Below are positions 21,901-35,184 of a stretch of 64,000 nucleotides of DNA, piece by piece. This DNA is from Blasia pusilla. Lineage: Eukaryota > Marchantiophyta > Marchantiopsida > Blasiales. The notes beneath the pieces were generated by a model that had not been told where the DNA came from, made no database searches, and was given only the letters and a program-made list of their open reading frames with translations. Numbering within the stretch: the stretch's first letter is position 1; the number at the start of each line of letters is the position of its first letter. The position numbers and the translations under genes were made by a program. The stretch covers positions 12,772,001 through 12,836,000 of the forward strand of contig CM114271.1 of assembly GCA_050084515.1 (NCBI GenBank), read 5' to 3'.

Positions 21901-22841
21901 TTCATGTTATAATTGTCAAGTGTATTTAATAGTTTTATGGTGTGTTATGCAGATGGGGAGACTGCGGCATGGTGATATCACAAATACAACGATGTCAAGT
22001 ATGCATATGAACGTACAAAAGAACCCTTCTCCAATGTAAGCACCTCGCTTTACATTTGCATAATGATGACTTCTATGATACTTTTGTCATATATGTACGT
22101 TTATCATGTGTTCTAACCCATTCCATAAAATCCTAAGGATTTGCAAGACTATCGAAAATTGATGCGTGCAAAAGCACAACAAAAATGGTGTATCTGTTGT
22201 AAGGACATTCTACTGCAACAAACATGAAAGATGAACTCCTTGCCGAGACATCTCCAACGTAAGTCTACTCCACTAATCATCATTTAGCAAGCCCAAATTT
22301 ATATCTTCCATAGTCCCAACTTCTAATATTATTTGCTTTGTTTCTTCAATTGTTGTGTTATTCCAGACTTCCCATTCCATTGAATCCTATCGATATACGT
22401 GATTTCCGAAAGGTTGCACGTGGTGAGGCTTAAAAATGAAAATGTGCCATTTGTGCGGATAAAATGGAAGTTCTCAAAGAAAAAAAGAAGGAAAGCGCTC
22501 CATGTTCAAGTTGAGCCTTCTTTGGTAGTCGAGGCTCTTCCAACTATTCCAATTATGGAGATTTTGACTCAAATCATAAGGTATCTATCCTACTTTTTAT
22601 CCTCATTCGAAATCAGCCATATATGATTTATGTCTATTGTTTATAATATATGTTCATTATTTCTTCAGGCCTTCCAATGCGAATAGAGTGATGTTGGGAG
22701 AAAATCAATAAGTTCATCTTCAATCCCCAAAAGATATTTATGTTCCGCCAAGACCAACACTTCAATTATCTACCTTTGCATTCCATGAAGTTATTGAGAA
22801 TCCTTCTACAATCAAGCCAACTACTTATGTAACACCAAGAG

Positions 22842-25286
22842 TTGAGTTACCTACCGCTCTCCCTATTCCGGGTGAACTATTGGAAGGTGTACATGAAGTG
22901 CTTGAGAATACTTCCAGTCTTCCCCATCCTTGGGGATGAAGTAATGTCAAGAGTAGGTCATGTGTCTTCCACCTCTAATGGAGTTGTGTTACCTATAGAA
23001 AATACCCCACTACCAAATGCTTCTATAATTCACCAGGTGTCTAATGTTGATAGGATAATAAGGGTAAATTCCTTAATTAATCTTGTAAGGAGACCAAATT
23101 TCCAAGAAAGTGATATTAGGAAGTTGCGATTACACAAGAGTTTGAGTCCTACTAGTGGTCGTCATACATTGGGTTCTATGATAGAAATATGCCCATCATG
23201 TTGTGCCTTACATTGGAAATGTGAAATGGTGAAAGATACAAAGTTTATCGACTCACCATATGACATGTGTTATGGCCATGGGAGAATACATTTTCCCCTC
23301 TTGAAATTTTCTCCTATATTTCTGATTTCGGGTGTTGGTCCTAGAAGTCTTCATTTCCTTAAACATTCTCGAGCTTACAATTCCGTGCTTCAACTTGCAC
23401 CTTCTGGTGTGCACGTAAATGAACAAGTTGGTGGCATTGGACACTTCACGATCCAAGGAGGGATCTATCATTCTATTGGACCCTTACATCTTGATATAGG
23501 GGGGCATCCCCAATTTGCTCAACTCTATATTCATGATACTGCGAATGAATTGGAGAATCATGGAAGATTTATGTCTAGATCTTCAGATCTTAACATGGAC
23601 ATCTTGAAAGGGCTACAAGAGATGTTGCATGAGTGCAATCCATATGTGAAGATCTTTTGTCATATGGCATATGAAGCAAGTGATCTTAATATACAGATCA
23701 TTCTCAAGGCAAGTAAGAGAGATCTTGATGCAAAGCGTTATAACTTACCAACTACTTCTGAGGTTGCGGAAATTTTACCTGGTGATGGAAGTGAACACGT
23801 TGAATATCGTGATATCATTGTATGACAACATGGAGGAGGAGTGAAGTGCATATCTGACCTCAATGAAGCATATATTCCATTACACTTTGCTCTATTATCT
23901 ATCTATGGTGAGCAAGGTGACATGTTGGAATATCCTACGGGAGACTCGAAGGGACTCGAAGACCCGAATATCTAGGTCATGTCACTCATGGGGAAGAAGG
24001 ACACATTGACGCTTCAGATGATTTTATGTAGGAGGAAAGATTTGCTGTTGATAATGTTGAGGAAAGAAGGTCAAAGAGTGATACCGCCTTACAATTTGCA
24101 TGTTTTCGACTTCAAACGCGGATTGGAGGTTAAGATGACAATCGGTTATTGCGATTTGGTTACTTACTCAAGAATATATGGTCGAAACTTATGCCAATGT
24201 AGAGATGCAAAGATTATCATGGGTCAAATTAAATGAGAAGGAGTTGAGGGCTGAATTATATCAAGGTTTAAGGATGCCATCCATCAACATGTTGTTGATA
24301 GTAGAAGGTTTGGGAGATACATAGTATTACCCTATTCTTTTATTGGAGGGCCACGTCATATGCATCAATTGAATCATGATGCAATTGCAATCGTGAGACA
24401 GTTGGGAAAGCATGACAGTTGGGAAAGCCTGACTATTTTTTGACCATGACATGCAATCCAAAGTGGAAGGAAATTACATCTGCCTCATTACCCTATTAAT
24501 CAGCTGCGAACCGACTCAATTTGGTCGTGCGAGTTTTTTAGAAGAAAAAGAAGGAGCTATTACGACTTATCATCAAAAATAAAATATTAGGTCGAGTTTT
24601 CGGATGCATCAATGTGGTGGAATTCCAAAAAAGAGGTTTGCCACATGTTCACATTTTTATTATTTTAGGTCTTGAGGATAAACCATGTACCACTTTTGAT
24701 TATGATCGTATCATTTCAGCAGAAATCCTAGATCAGTCTACCCATCAAAGGTTGTATTCTACTATTGCTAATTGTATGGTTCACGGTCCACGTGGACCAT
24801 TAAATCCCAATGCACCATGTATGGATAAGGAAACAAAAAAGTGTACCAAAGGCTATCCTAAAGCTTTTGCAGCCAACATGACAGAGACGGAAGATGGTTA
24901 CCCGATCTATCATAGGTAAGGATATTTTGATCTTGGCTTTTGTTTCTTGTATTTTTATTGTAAGCCATATAACATCCATGTAATCATGATTTTTTATATA
25001 TATTCTTAGATTGGAGAATGGAAGGGCAGTAACTAAGCATGAACATTCATTGGATAATCGTTGGGTCGTGCCCTACAATCCTATGTTGTGCACACTCTTT
25101 GATTGTCATAGTAATTTGGAGATCACAAGTAGTGTCTATGCCATGAAGTATTTATATAAATATGTATATAAGGGGTTCGAGGCGGTGACATTTAACGTTT
25201 TGAAAGATATGGATACATCCATCGCATTGGGAGTCATTGATGAGAGATCGTCATATATTGATGCGAGGTATGATTCTACTAATTGA
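22842..25286 (+). pseudogene. Helitron replication initiator (HUH Rep) remnant
   Basis: The block at 22842-23825 matches the usual Helitron N-terminal region ('HSRAYNSVLQLAPSGVHVNE', then 'GGHPQFAQLYIHDTANELEN' and LPTTSEVAEILPG) and stops at an in-frame TGA (23823), after which the frame continues (QHGGGVKCISDL). A later frame at about 24265-24410 reads DSRRFGRYIVLPYSF and GGPRHM. The block at 24614-24919 has 'EFQKRGLPHVHIFIILGLED', whose HVH is the two-His metal motif, and the block at 25011-25286 has YAMKYLYKYVYKG, where the catalytic Tyr(s) belong. Rep nicks and rejoins DNA to start rolling-circle transposition. At least three lesions break the gene. Confidence 0.8.
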
Positions 25287-26307
25287 TGATTTTTTGTTGA
25301 CCTATGTGTTTCTAAATATCTTTTAGAATTTGATTTAGGGTCTTCTAATATATTCGACATTTTTCTTCCAGATATATATCTTGTTCAGAGGCATGTTGGC
25401 GACTCTTCAAGTTTAGTCTACATGTTGAACTTCCAAGTATTGTGCAATTAGCTACTCTTCTTCCATAGCAAAAAATGGTGTACTTCAATGATGTTGACTC
25501 TCCCGCAGATATTTTGCAACTAAATAGAGAGACAACTCTAACACAATGGTTTGCAACTAATCTATCCGACTCCACAGCCTGACAATATATGTATGTAGAT
25601 TTTCCTTCATATTATTGTTGGACTAAAAAGAGATGGATTTAGAGGGTACAAAAAAGAAATGGTTTTGGCCATCCCATTAGCCGGTTATACCTTACTCATC
25701 CAGGTGAATACCCAACAATTTATCCTATGCTTTTTTCTTTACATTGGATTTTCCTCTTATATTCATTCATTTTAAAGTGAGTGAATGATTGTGGAAAGGG
25801 ATGAGCTGATTTATTTCACACATGTATAGGTGAAGGAGAACGTCATTGGTTGAGATTACTCCTCCACAATGTTCAAGGAGCAACTACATACAAATGTTTG
25901 AGAATTGTTGATGAAGTACTGTGTCTAACATTCAAGGAGGCTGCAATCCAATTGGGACTCCTTGAGGATGATAGGGAAGTATTCTCCTGCTTTGAAGAAG
26001 CTTTTATGATCCGTACGGGTTCTACACTTCGCCATCTGTTTGCAATTATTCTAGCTTACACCACATCGACTCAACCTGATACACTTTGGAGTCAATTCTT
26101 GAGTCTCTTGGTAGAAGATCTCTTAAATGAACGACGTGAGGTAAGAAATTATCACTATCACTCCTTACACCATTTGTTTCCTTCCTCAATAGTAACATAG
26201 TTTTTAATGAAGAAACTAACAATGATTTGGACATTTTCAAAACTTTGCCATTGCAAAAAACATGAGTTCCTAGTCTTCCCGTTGATGATGCTATAATTAA
26301 AACTACA
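25287..26307 (+). pseudogene. Helitron Rep-to-helicase linker, decayed
   Basis: Fragments such as 'EGERHWLRLLLHNVQGATTY' (about 25830-25880) and 'SFEDLRTI'-like sequence equivalents (25880-26130) match the linker that normally joins Rep and helicase in plant Helitrons. Short frames, possible introns and stops separate them. Confidence 0.6.
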
Positions 26308-27643
26308 TTGTTGGAAGTCCACTATTACTTACAAGATCAAGGAAAGAGATTGTTTGACTTTCCTGACATGCCTCAAGCTAATTTCGAAAGCCTTCGTTCC
26401 TATTCATATTTAGAGGAACAAGAGCTATTATATGATATTGAGGAATTATTTGAGCGCATACAATTTGGAGAATTGTGTCTAAATGAAGGACAACGTGTTG
26501 TTTGGGATGCTATACATGATGAGCTTGGTAAAATATGTGTGAATGATCCATAATCTCCAAAAGTTTTTTTCAAAGATGGTCTAGGTGGAACGGGAAAAAC
26601 ATATTTATATAATCTTCTGCTTGCAAGTGTAAGGAGTGCAAGAGGTATAGCTTTAGCAGTAGCATCATCTGGAATTGCTGCTCTATTGTTAGATGGAGGA
26701 TGTATTGCCCATTCACGCTTCAAGTTCCCTATCAATCTTTATGAGAGCTCTACTTGCAAGTTAGTGCCATTACCTACTTTACATCAAATTCTATCAATAC
26801 ATATAATCTCTCAAAGTATTGAGAATTCTAATTTACTTCTCTGTATCGTTTGTAGTTTATCAGTCAATATTAATCAAGCACGCTTAATCCGTGATGCGAT
26901 ACTCATTATATGGGACAAAGCACCTCTGGCTCATCGTCATGCATTCGAGGCCGTGAATCGCACTTTACAAGATATCATGGGAATAGTCTCTGATGATCTA
27001 AGACAAATACCATTTGGTGGAAAACTCATGATATTTGGTGGTGACTTTCGTCAAGTTTTTTCTGTTGTTCGTCATGGGGATCGGCCGCGAATCGTGCAAG
27101 CCACTATAAAGAGGTCATCTCTTTGGTCTTATGTTAAGGTCATGAAGTTGAAAACAAACATGCGAGTTCAAAGGTTGGAAGGTCATTTGCGTATTGAACA
27201 ACAAGCTTTTGCTGATTGGTTATTGAAAATGGGAGAGGATTGTGTACATTTACACCCTCATTTGGGAGAAGACTTTATACATTTACCATCTGAAATTGTC
27301 ACTAAGAATAATAAGATATGCGATCTTATTGAAGAATATTGGAGATTGAGTTTTCATTCCACGTATCCCATTGATTGCATCTAATTGAGGTTTGCCATTT
27401 GATTTATGTAGGTTTCAATTCCCTACTCGTCCGACGTCTGCTATGACTATTAATAAATCTGAAGGTCAAATTTTGCAAAAAGTTGGAATTTACTTGCCTA
27501 CTCCCGTATTTTCCCATGGTCAATTGTATGTAGCATTATGTAGAGTAGGGAAGAAAAACTCTATCCACATTACCATTGGAAGTGACGAACATTCAAATGT
27601 AAAAGGTGATTGTACACGAAATGTAGTGTATAACGATGGATGA
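26308..27643 (+). pseudogene. Helitron PIF1-like helicase remnant
   Basis: Motifs in order: Walker A GLGGTGKTYLY (about 26579-26611), preceded by an in-frame TAA at 26551; Walker B region 'ILIIWDKAPLAHRHAFEAVN', where the family has WDE and this copy has Lys; 'FGGKLMIFGGDFRQVFSVV' (motif III); LKTNMRVQ; and, in another frame (27392-27643), AMTINKSEGQ and 'FSHGQLYVALCRVG' (motifs V and VI). The helicase unwinds the strand displaced during transposition. The stop, the frame change and the lost Walker B acid mean it is inactive. Confidence 0.85.
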
Positions 27644-27737
27644 AATAAATTACTTCAAAGGGCAAAGATCTCACTTGAGCACAATTTGTATGTTCACAAT
27701 TATTAAGAATGTACCAAAAACAAAACCGTTCACCTCT

Positions 27738-27765
27738 CCGGTGCATCGCACGGGCATCTTACTAG
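27738..27765 (+). other. Helitron 3' terminus: hairpin plus CTAG
   Basis: CCGGTGC (27738-27744), loop ATC, GCACGGG (27748-27754) form a 7-bp stem with one mismatch. CTAG follows at 27762-27765. Sequence around it, GCATCGCACGGGCATCTTAC, is of the common plant Helitron 3' type. Confidence 0.85.
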
Positions 27766-27773
27766 GGTTTAGG

Positions 27774-28131
27774 GTCAAGTGTCAAGAGCTAAACTAATTT
27801 CGAGCAAAATTTATAGATCAAAGTATAAGCGATACCATTGACTGAAAACGCTAAGTGTCTAAAGGAAATGAATTTGCAAAATGAAAAGGCATTCTCCAAT
27901 AATAAAATATATATATGGTGTTTTGGGTGATTATTGTGTTAATTATAGCAACTACTTGCATGTTTAGATGCCAATCTATATTATTATCCAATTCATTTTG
28001 CAAATTCCTCTTCTTTTGACATTTAGCATTTTCAACTAATGAGATGGACATTTGAATTTTTGAACTAACATAATCATTCCTTGATTTAAAATAAAACTTA
28101 AAAATGAAGTACGGGAGGAAATATATATGCT
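27774..28131. repeat. Foldback repeat on the right of the Helitron
   Basis: This second copy of the unit at 18484-18853 is in direct orientation, starting within 10 bp of the Helitron end. It has lost the GGAGAGTG part of its right arm (about 27985). Confidence 0.8.
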
Positions 28132-30956
28132 GATAAGCTGAATTCATGATCTCTCGACTACATTCTAGAATCATTCCTGGCATATTTGGAATCGAATGTA
28201 AGACAGTGGCCGCCTTTACTCCCCTCTTTTAGAAACATGTGAACGACGTCGCTAGATATCATTCTAGAAACTTACTTTTTACGTCTTCATTTTGTGCTCC
28301 GAACCAAAACGAGGGGAAGATCGTTTCGCCATGAGCCATGGTTCCGGAAGTGGGGACGACAGCTGGACCACAGCTGGAGTTTGTCAAATCTCGCCTGCTT
28401 ATTTCCAGGCCATGCGATGACTCTCAAAGCTGGCTAAAGAGGAATACTTTCCCACAAAGTCAAACTGAGCCGCGGATGAATTCAGAGGCCTCTACTGAAC
28501 TGATCGGGTTCTCCATTGTTGGGAACCATGGTATCTGCCGTTGTCCTTACCCTCCAGATGCTTACAATGTTTCGCTCTAGCGTTTTAAATTCGACTCCTT
28601 TGAGCTAAGATGTAGAGTTTAGGTGAGGTAGGATATTCTAAACTCCTGCGCATTGAAATAAACTTTCAAAAGTCAGTGGACAGCCAAAGTTTGTTAGCAC
28701 ACCGTACAAACGCTTGGCAATTGGGTTTTTTGGAATCACGCTTGTGGACTGAAATCTTGGCATCTATTCAATCTTAGGCTTCTCGCGTTTAAGCTACCCA
28801 GTTTCTTTGCCCTGGATAAGACGTAAATCTCAACATTACTAACCAGTGGAGTCACGGCGAGATTTTCGAATTCAGTCGAGTCAAACGTCAAGTTTTTAAT
28901 AGGCAGAAGATTGGCTGGCAGAGATCTGAACGAAAATAGTAGCTCATCAGTTCCTGCTGAAGGACTTTTCCCTCACAACACATATTACATTTTCTTACAA
29001 AGTAATGAGAAGCAAGAACTGAATAAAAGGGGATGAGAGATCTTACTTCCCTGGCGGCAGATGACGAGATCATCTCCTTTTTCCTGTCGACCTAATCTTA
29101 TCGTAACAGCTTCAAATCTGAGACTCGTCTGATACTTAGGGTTAAGGGTTGTTTTTGGAAGTTAACCAAATTCAGTAGTACGCGTTCTTCGGAATGGGTG
29201 GACATGAGTTGAAGCTCACAGGATCAATAGATCTTCACAGATAACCACTTGGAATATTGACCTGTTCACATATTCCTGGAAAGAACGCTTTGCGATGTTG
29301 TTGTTTTTTCGTCTCGATGGGCGCATGCGCAGGCAAGCCTTTCGCCGGCAGATCTCTTCATCCGGAAGCCGGAACGAGGGATAATTCCACATGGTCCCGA
29401 CAGAATTTTTTTTTTTGCTCTTGGATCAGTTCATGAGTCGCTAGCCATGCGAAAATCCGAAAGCTGCCAGACGTATGTCGTGAGATCTGCGTAGAATGTC
29501 CGTCCACAACTAAGTATCGAAGATGAGAAAATTCTACGTCCTGGACAGTCTTTCCACATTGTCGGCGAGAAGTTCGTCACGGCTAAGAGAAGAGCAGAGC
29601 ACAGGTGAAAACCGCTCGCGAAAGATCCGTGAGACCACAATTCAACCGTTGTGGAGCAGGTCGCGTACGCATCCCGCACATGGAGAAAACTGTAGAATAA
29701 TCGTGAGGTAGAGGTGCATATCCACGGAGCTCAAGAGCCTCACGCTCTGCCTCCGGCCGGTGCCGCCACCTCAGACCCCTTGACAAACTAGAGGATGGAG
29801 GCTGCGTGGATTCAGCTGGTAGGAGCCGAACACGTGGATTCAGCGCGGGGTACTCCTGAAGCGCGCCTCTCTCTGCGGAGTCTCTTTGCTCCCGCTCACA
29901 ACACCATCACCAACACGGCAAGAAAAGCTCAGCCGTGTGCAGGCACTGCAGGGACGGGTAATCATGAAGAACTTAATCATGATTATATCATTCGGTCAAT
30001 CCATCTGGACCGTAGGATGTCGAATCGACCAATGGGATACAAAGATTCGACGGAAGATGCCCTTACGGCGATTTATTACAGCTCCGATTTCATATCAATC
30101 GCTAATAGGATATCATTTTATGGAAGATCATGTTCCGGGACCGAGAACTATCGCAGGCTGAGGTGGGAGGAAACTTAATTTAGGCGCCATTCAGCCATAG
30201 GAGGCGCCCAGCAACCGTACTTGAACGAGGAGAATGATTCCACTGCGCATTGCGAGACGATTGCTCCCATCGTGGGCTGTTTGCATGCCCGATTGCTTGT
30301 ACACATTGGTGTGTTTCGAGCTCGATGAACGGTCGATTGTTGCGGCGTTTCGATCTGAGGTTCATGGTCAGAGAAAAACTTGCGGAAATTCGAGAGATTC
30401 GTGAGATATCGCCGCTGTTCTTTCGATCCTTTCGTTCTTGCTTCATTTCTTCGTAGCTACAGGTGCCAACGTCGAGGTATGGATCCTGTTCGCGGAGGGC
30501 GTCCTCCGCTTTGGCTACCCATATGTGGTAGATCTGTACAGCTCGAGACATCTCTGCGCAAACAAAACTTCTTTGGCAAGGACCGTCGCATTTTTGAAAG
30601 ATGCTTCTTGTGGGTAGGCGGGCAATTGCGCATGGAGAACTTTTGGAGCCCTGGAATCAGAATCTGAGACCGAGCATTGATAGTCTATTATCCTAATTTT
30701 CGGTTGTCAACGTAAAAATTTCAGAATCTCGTAGGTAGGAAGGCCAGCAAGGCACGAGAACTGTATATGTATTTTCCGCGAGCAATCTCTGCAGCTGGAT
30801 CATGGCTTGAATGCTGGAGAGCAGCTCATGCTGTGAAGCCCTTTAGCTCATTCTATGATTGCTTTTAACATTGTATGTTGTATCAAGAAGCAACCGATAG
30901 CTTAGTGCTAAAATCTCCTTTCAAGTTGCTGCTCCTTTTCATGCTTTGATACGGAG
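28132..30956. other. Mixed stretch without a recognised gene
   Basis: It is higher in GC than the Helitron region and has several open frames of 60-127 codons on both strands (for example 29795-30178 + and 30551-30180 -). None shows a family motif that I know. It could hold the promoter and leader exons of the gene that starts at 30957. Confidence 0.4.
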
Positions 30957-33900
30957 ATGTTACAAAAGCATGCTCTTGCCACTCAACACTTGAAAAGTAC
31001 TGAGACAGTTTCCACGGTCAGGAGAGAAAAGCAGGTTGCTGAATCCGACCAAATTATCGTATCTGGCTTAGCGAATGCCTTAAGATCACATGGATTGTCG
31101 GCACAATTAAAATCCAACACCGTGGTAGTTCTCAGTGCCCTTGCTGTAGAAGGTGAAAGCAAGCTCTATGCTGTGCGCTGTATGGCTGGTGGCGAATGGA
31201 GTCTACAGACGCAGGCCGGTCTTCAAGCCTATGATCCTGCCGTCCATCTTGTAGTCATCAATCAGGTACTTGCATTTAGATCTGTGGCCCCCTCACCACC
31301 GTCACAGCCAGGCCCCATCTTACTTCAAATCTCCCTTTGGCTCTGTCCTAGAAATTATTCCTTCCGACGTAAATGGTAACCGCATTCTTTTGTCAATCTG
31401 TACCTTTCATCCGCTCTAGAGCCTTCAGCTCTACCATAATATGCTAGTTCAGTAGTAGTTCTTCACTGCACTTAAGTAAGGTTGCTTTGCTCCCTTGTGA
31501 TCATCACAATCTGGGATTACGATCATAATCTGCCTATTTATTCCCTTTAGAAGCCTCCAAGAGCGTTTTGAGAAGTTTTCTTGTTCCCCCGCCACATTTA
31601 TGGGTTAACATCTATGACGAGAAGTGGATGACACGTACGGCATATTGTGTCTCATTCAAAACACAGTCAAGGAAACAAATACGTAGGATGGTGGAAGCTG
31701 TGATAATAGCGCCATTGTAAGATAAAAAATTCCTCGATCATTGCAAAGTTCCAGGTTTATTCAATGATTTTCTGTCTTGCTCTTCTTGTGCCTTCTTCCC
31801 GGCTCTTTCTGTGCTGTACTCTGTAATCTGATGCTCATTTCACTCCCTTTTCCGTGACCTACTGTCTGAAGCTGATGAACTCACTGGGATTGTGATGCCA
31901 TTCTTTCTTTGACGTGAATGCCGTCAATGGTCCGTGCATTCATGATTAGCCTGCATCTAACACATACTCTCCATCACTCTTATTAACTGCTTCACGATCA
32001 AGTCCTTCCAGCGTTACCTGCTGGCTCCTATTTCATTAAGATCTGATGTCTCCTAGTTTCGTGTTCGATCCTGTGTAATCTGTACCGTAAATGCGAAAAT
32101 CTCTATGGCGATAGCCAGCAAACGTTGAAGTAGCTCTTCCGGTCCCTCTCCTGCTTCCTTTCATTCACTTTTGTCTTCTTCATCACTTTCAATCTCTCAT
32201 TCCCTTCTTCCTCTGTACGTGTGTTATTCATTTCCTTAGAAACAGCTCTCCTTCAGCATGGTTTTGTGCTTGCCGCCGATGATGACAATTCAGACGTTGC
32301 CCACTTCATGGGTTGCATAAGTCATATCTCTATTTTCTGAATGTGGAGCACTGGCAGAATCTACGGGTTAGGTTACTGCGATTCCCTCGAGCTATTTTTG
32401 GGAGCTGATGAAGTCCATAGGGAAAGTCCGAGTACGTAGCATTAACTGGTTTGTTGTTGATTAAGGTCTCTGGAAACAGGCAGTATCTTCACCACACTAC
32501 ATAGTCATGTTCTTCAAATTTCTTCGTTAAAAGTATCTGCTCTATCTACCCGTGGTCCACTCTGCCGACCACAAGATCACCCTTATCTCTTTCTTTAACG
32601 CAGGTTTTCCAATCCAACAAACTTTTGCTTTCTAGTGGTGGTACGGTTACCCTTTTGAGTTTGTGCGCGGAGTCATACCCTCAACCTTGTATTGTTTGTG
32701 AGTGGACTCATTTGTAAAGGTAATGTGGAAGAGTTCCTTGGAGATTGTAATTTTTGGTGCACACAGATTTTTGGATGTACTATGGACCAATTACAGTTAA
32801 ACTCAAACTCTTGTCGGAGTGACATCTCCACCTGAACCATGAGAATTTTTCATTTGGCACCGATCGGATTCAGCGAAATAAGCTGTATTTTGTTTGGAAG
32901 TTTTTATCAATTCTTAGTCGATATGACTGTGGCACGTGACAACATCGTAAAACTTATCAGAATCACCCTTACATTACCCACGCAGAATATAGCCTATTTG
33001 GTTCTGTCGACAAAACTTATAGCACGCGACCTAAACGCGACTTATACATGCGGTGCTATAAGTACTTGTCTCGTAGACCTTTTTAATTCGTATCTCTGCT
33101 TGCCTCATCAATGTCTTCTGAGCCCAGATTTTCGATTTCGGAGAAAGTTTATGATCAGGACAGAGAGCTTCAGTGAGCAGTGTGAGGCTTTTGGACAGCA
33201 GAGTTGAACAGTGTTCGGAAATAGCTGATTTTCTAGTGAGGACACTTCACACTTCATGCTCACGTGTTTGCCTGTGATAACGACAGAATGGGAAACTGGG
33301 GTTTCGATCTGCTATAGCAGAAGGCAGACTGCTTTGCTGCAATCATCTGTATCATCTGGCTTTTAAGCACTGGCAAATGGACTACCAGGAGGTCAGTCTT
33401 CGGATGCAACCGCGGGACAAACCTCACCCTTATGAGAATCACCGTGTTTAGTATATTGGGCTGATGTCACGCTAAGTCGAGCATCCCATTTCTCGAAGCG
33501 TCCAATTTGCTTCTCACAGTTCCGTGGATGGTGGACTTGTGACAGGCGTGGTGTTTGCGGGGATACTCTTTGGCGGACTGCAGTCTGCGCAATCAGAAGT
33601 ATAAACTAACTTTGAACGTAAGCCACTTCCTTCTTTGAGATTTTAACAAATGGAAGATAACTTGAGCCTAAAAGGCTCCAATTGGACGTCTAATGAGTGG
33701 ATTCATAAATGATGTTTGGACCTTCTCTCTTTGCTAGCCAGTAAATCGCATAGTTTGATTTCGATCAGTTGCACATCGCTTTACTTGCTTACTTCGTATC
33801 TGAGCTCACTACTATCAGTGTTTAAGTTTCATTGCCAACATGAGAAGTCCTACTTTGTGCGTAAATTCTTCGTTTATTAGTTTGAGTAATACCACTCATT

Positions 33901-35184
33901 CACACTGTGGGGCATTCATGAATTAGTGCAGGTTCGCATCACAGTGCTAGCGGAGCCCACAGATGCTCTCGGTAACACGCGGATCACACCCGCACTGCTC
34001 GCTAGTCCACCTCCGGTTTTAGACCCTGCAGCCCAGACCTTTAAGTCCCTTAAAGAGTTTCCGACCGATTCTAAGCGAAGATTGGAACATGAAGATAAGA
34101 ACTCGTCCAGCTTTTTATTCAAGTCGGGCACTCATAAAAATCCTTCTAGCGGTAATTCTGCATCCCTAAAAGATTTTATGATTACCAAACATGAAGTTTT
34201 ACCATCGGGCTTCTTGTTGAACCCAGCAACTCAAATCCAGCGTCCTTTCTACGCCGCAAGTAGTCAGAACGAGAACTTCATGTCGCCATATGGAGTTAAC
34301 AGCCATGTGTCCACATCATATCCATCGCCACGCCGTGGTGGTACCTATTTGGTACAGAACCTTCGGCAGGAAAGCGGGGCTATTGCTCCTGCTAAACTAG
34401 GGATGTCACGTGCTGAGGGTAGATCTGTAGGTATCAGGTACCGGCAGGAGAGCGTAACAAAAGGAGATGAAGCTACTTTTCCATCCCTCTCAGTGGACAC
34501 AGGATCTAACACACGAGAGATTTATCGGGGTGCTCGGCAGTCAAAATTTAACGATACTCAATCAAGAATTCCCGCACTACGGTCTTGCTATTTCCATACA
34601 TCTGTACAAACAAGGAGAATAAGAAGGTGGAAAAGAAGCACTGAGGTGTACGAGAAGCTGCTTCAGGTTGATCGAGAGGGAAGTAAACTACCTAACTGCG
34701 GCCGGAAGAGAGCCCAACCACATGGTATCTTTGACAAAGATGGAAATGGAGCAGTGATAGATGGTAGTCAAAGTAGTTCTGCAGGACCTTTAGGCTCCTC
34801 TGGCAAGGTGGTGACAAAGAGGCAGTCTGGGTATCGATCTGGAACGAATGACAAGTTTACTTGTCTTACAAATCCTGACAATTTGGAAGGGAATTCCTTG
34901 AGAAGCGACGGACATTTCTCAACGTTTTCAAAGAGTCAAGTTTTGGAGGCCAAACTGAACACGATGAAGGTCGACGCCGAACGAAAAGAAAGAGAAAAAG
35001 CGATCCACTGGAAACTGCAGGCAGCTGTTCGTCTGCTGAAATTGCAAACTCAACAAGAGCTTGCATCGGTCGCAAAGGTATGCTCTTTCTGTTTGCAAAC
35101 CCGAGCTACTGGCAACGTATTCTCTTATTGATGCTGTTTGGCCATGATGCTTTCAAAAATATGCAGGTTGATCATGCAGTGTGA
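30957..35184 (+). CDS. Unrecognised three-exon gene, about 490 aa
   Basis: Exon 1 is 30957-31265 (103 codons, ending CAG then GTACTT). Exon 2 is 33932-35077 (382 codons, after TGCAG, before GTATGC). Exon 3 is 35167-35184 (after TGCAG, VDHAV then stop). All junctions are phase 0. The product starts with a compact block (LANALRSHGLSAQLKSNTVV), has a long Ser-rich, low-complexity middle, and ends in a charged helix-prone segment ('RKEREKAIHWKLQAAVRLLK'). No membrane segment or known domain is seen. The 2.7-kb first intron is much longer than those of neighbours, so extra exons may be missing. The long open exon 2 is the best support. Function unknown. Confidence 0.5.

Larger units (their letters stand above)
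18858..27765 (+). mobile_element. Decayed autonomous Helitron, 8.9 kb
   Basis: The left end reads 'TCTATACTATTATGGGAGAG' after an A, typical of plant Helitron 5' ends. The right end has a hairpin (27738-27754) and, 7 bases later, CTAG (27762-27765). Between them, in the expected order on the + strand, lie remnants of an HUH replication initiator (22842-25286) and a PIF1-like helicase (26308-27643). Helitrons move by rolling-circle replication and insert between A and T. Here the base after CTAG is G, a departure from the rule. Multiple stops show the copy is not autonomous now. Confidence 0.8.

Noticed and set aside
18484-28131. LTR retrotransposon reading of the direct repeats around the Helitron
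   Set aside because: There is no reverse transcriptase, integrase, primer site or polypurine tract inside. The internal genes are Rep and helicase, and the repeats themselves are foldbacks.
29431-30667. Overlapping open frames on both strands around 29.4-30.7 kb
   Set aside because: No family motif, no consistent splice pattern, and several frames are open at once, as expected in GC-richer DNA. Recorded only as an unresolved stretch.
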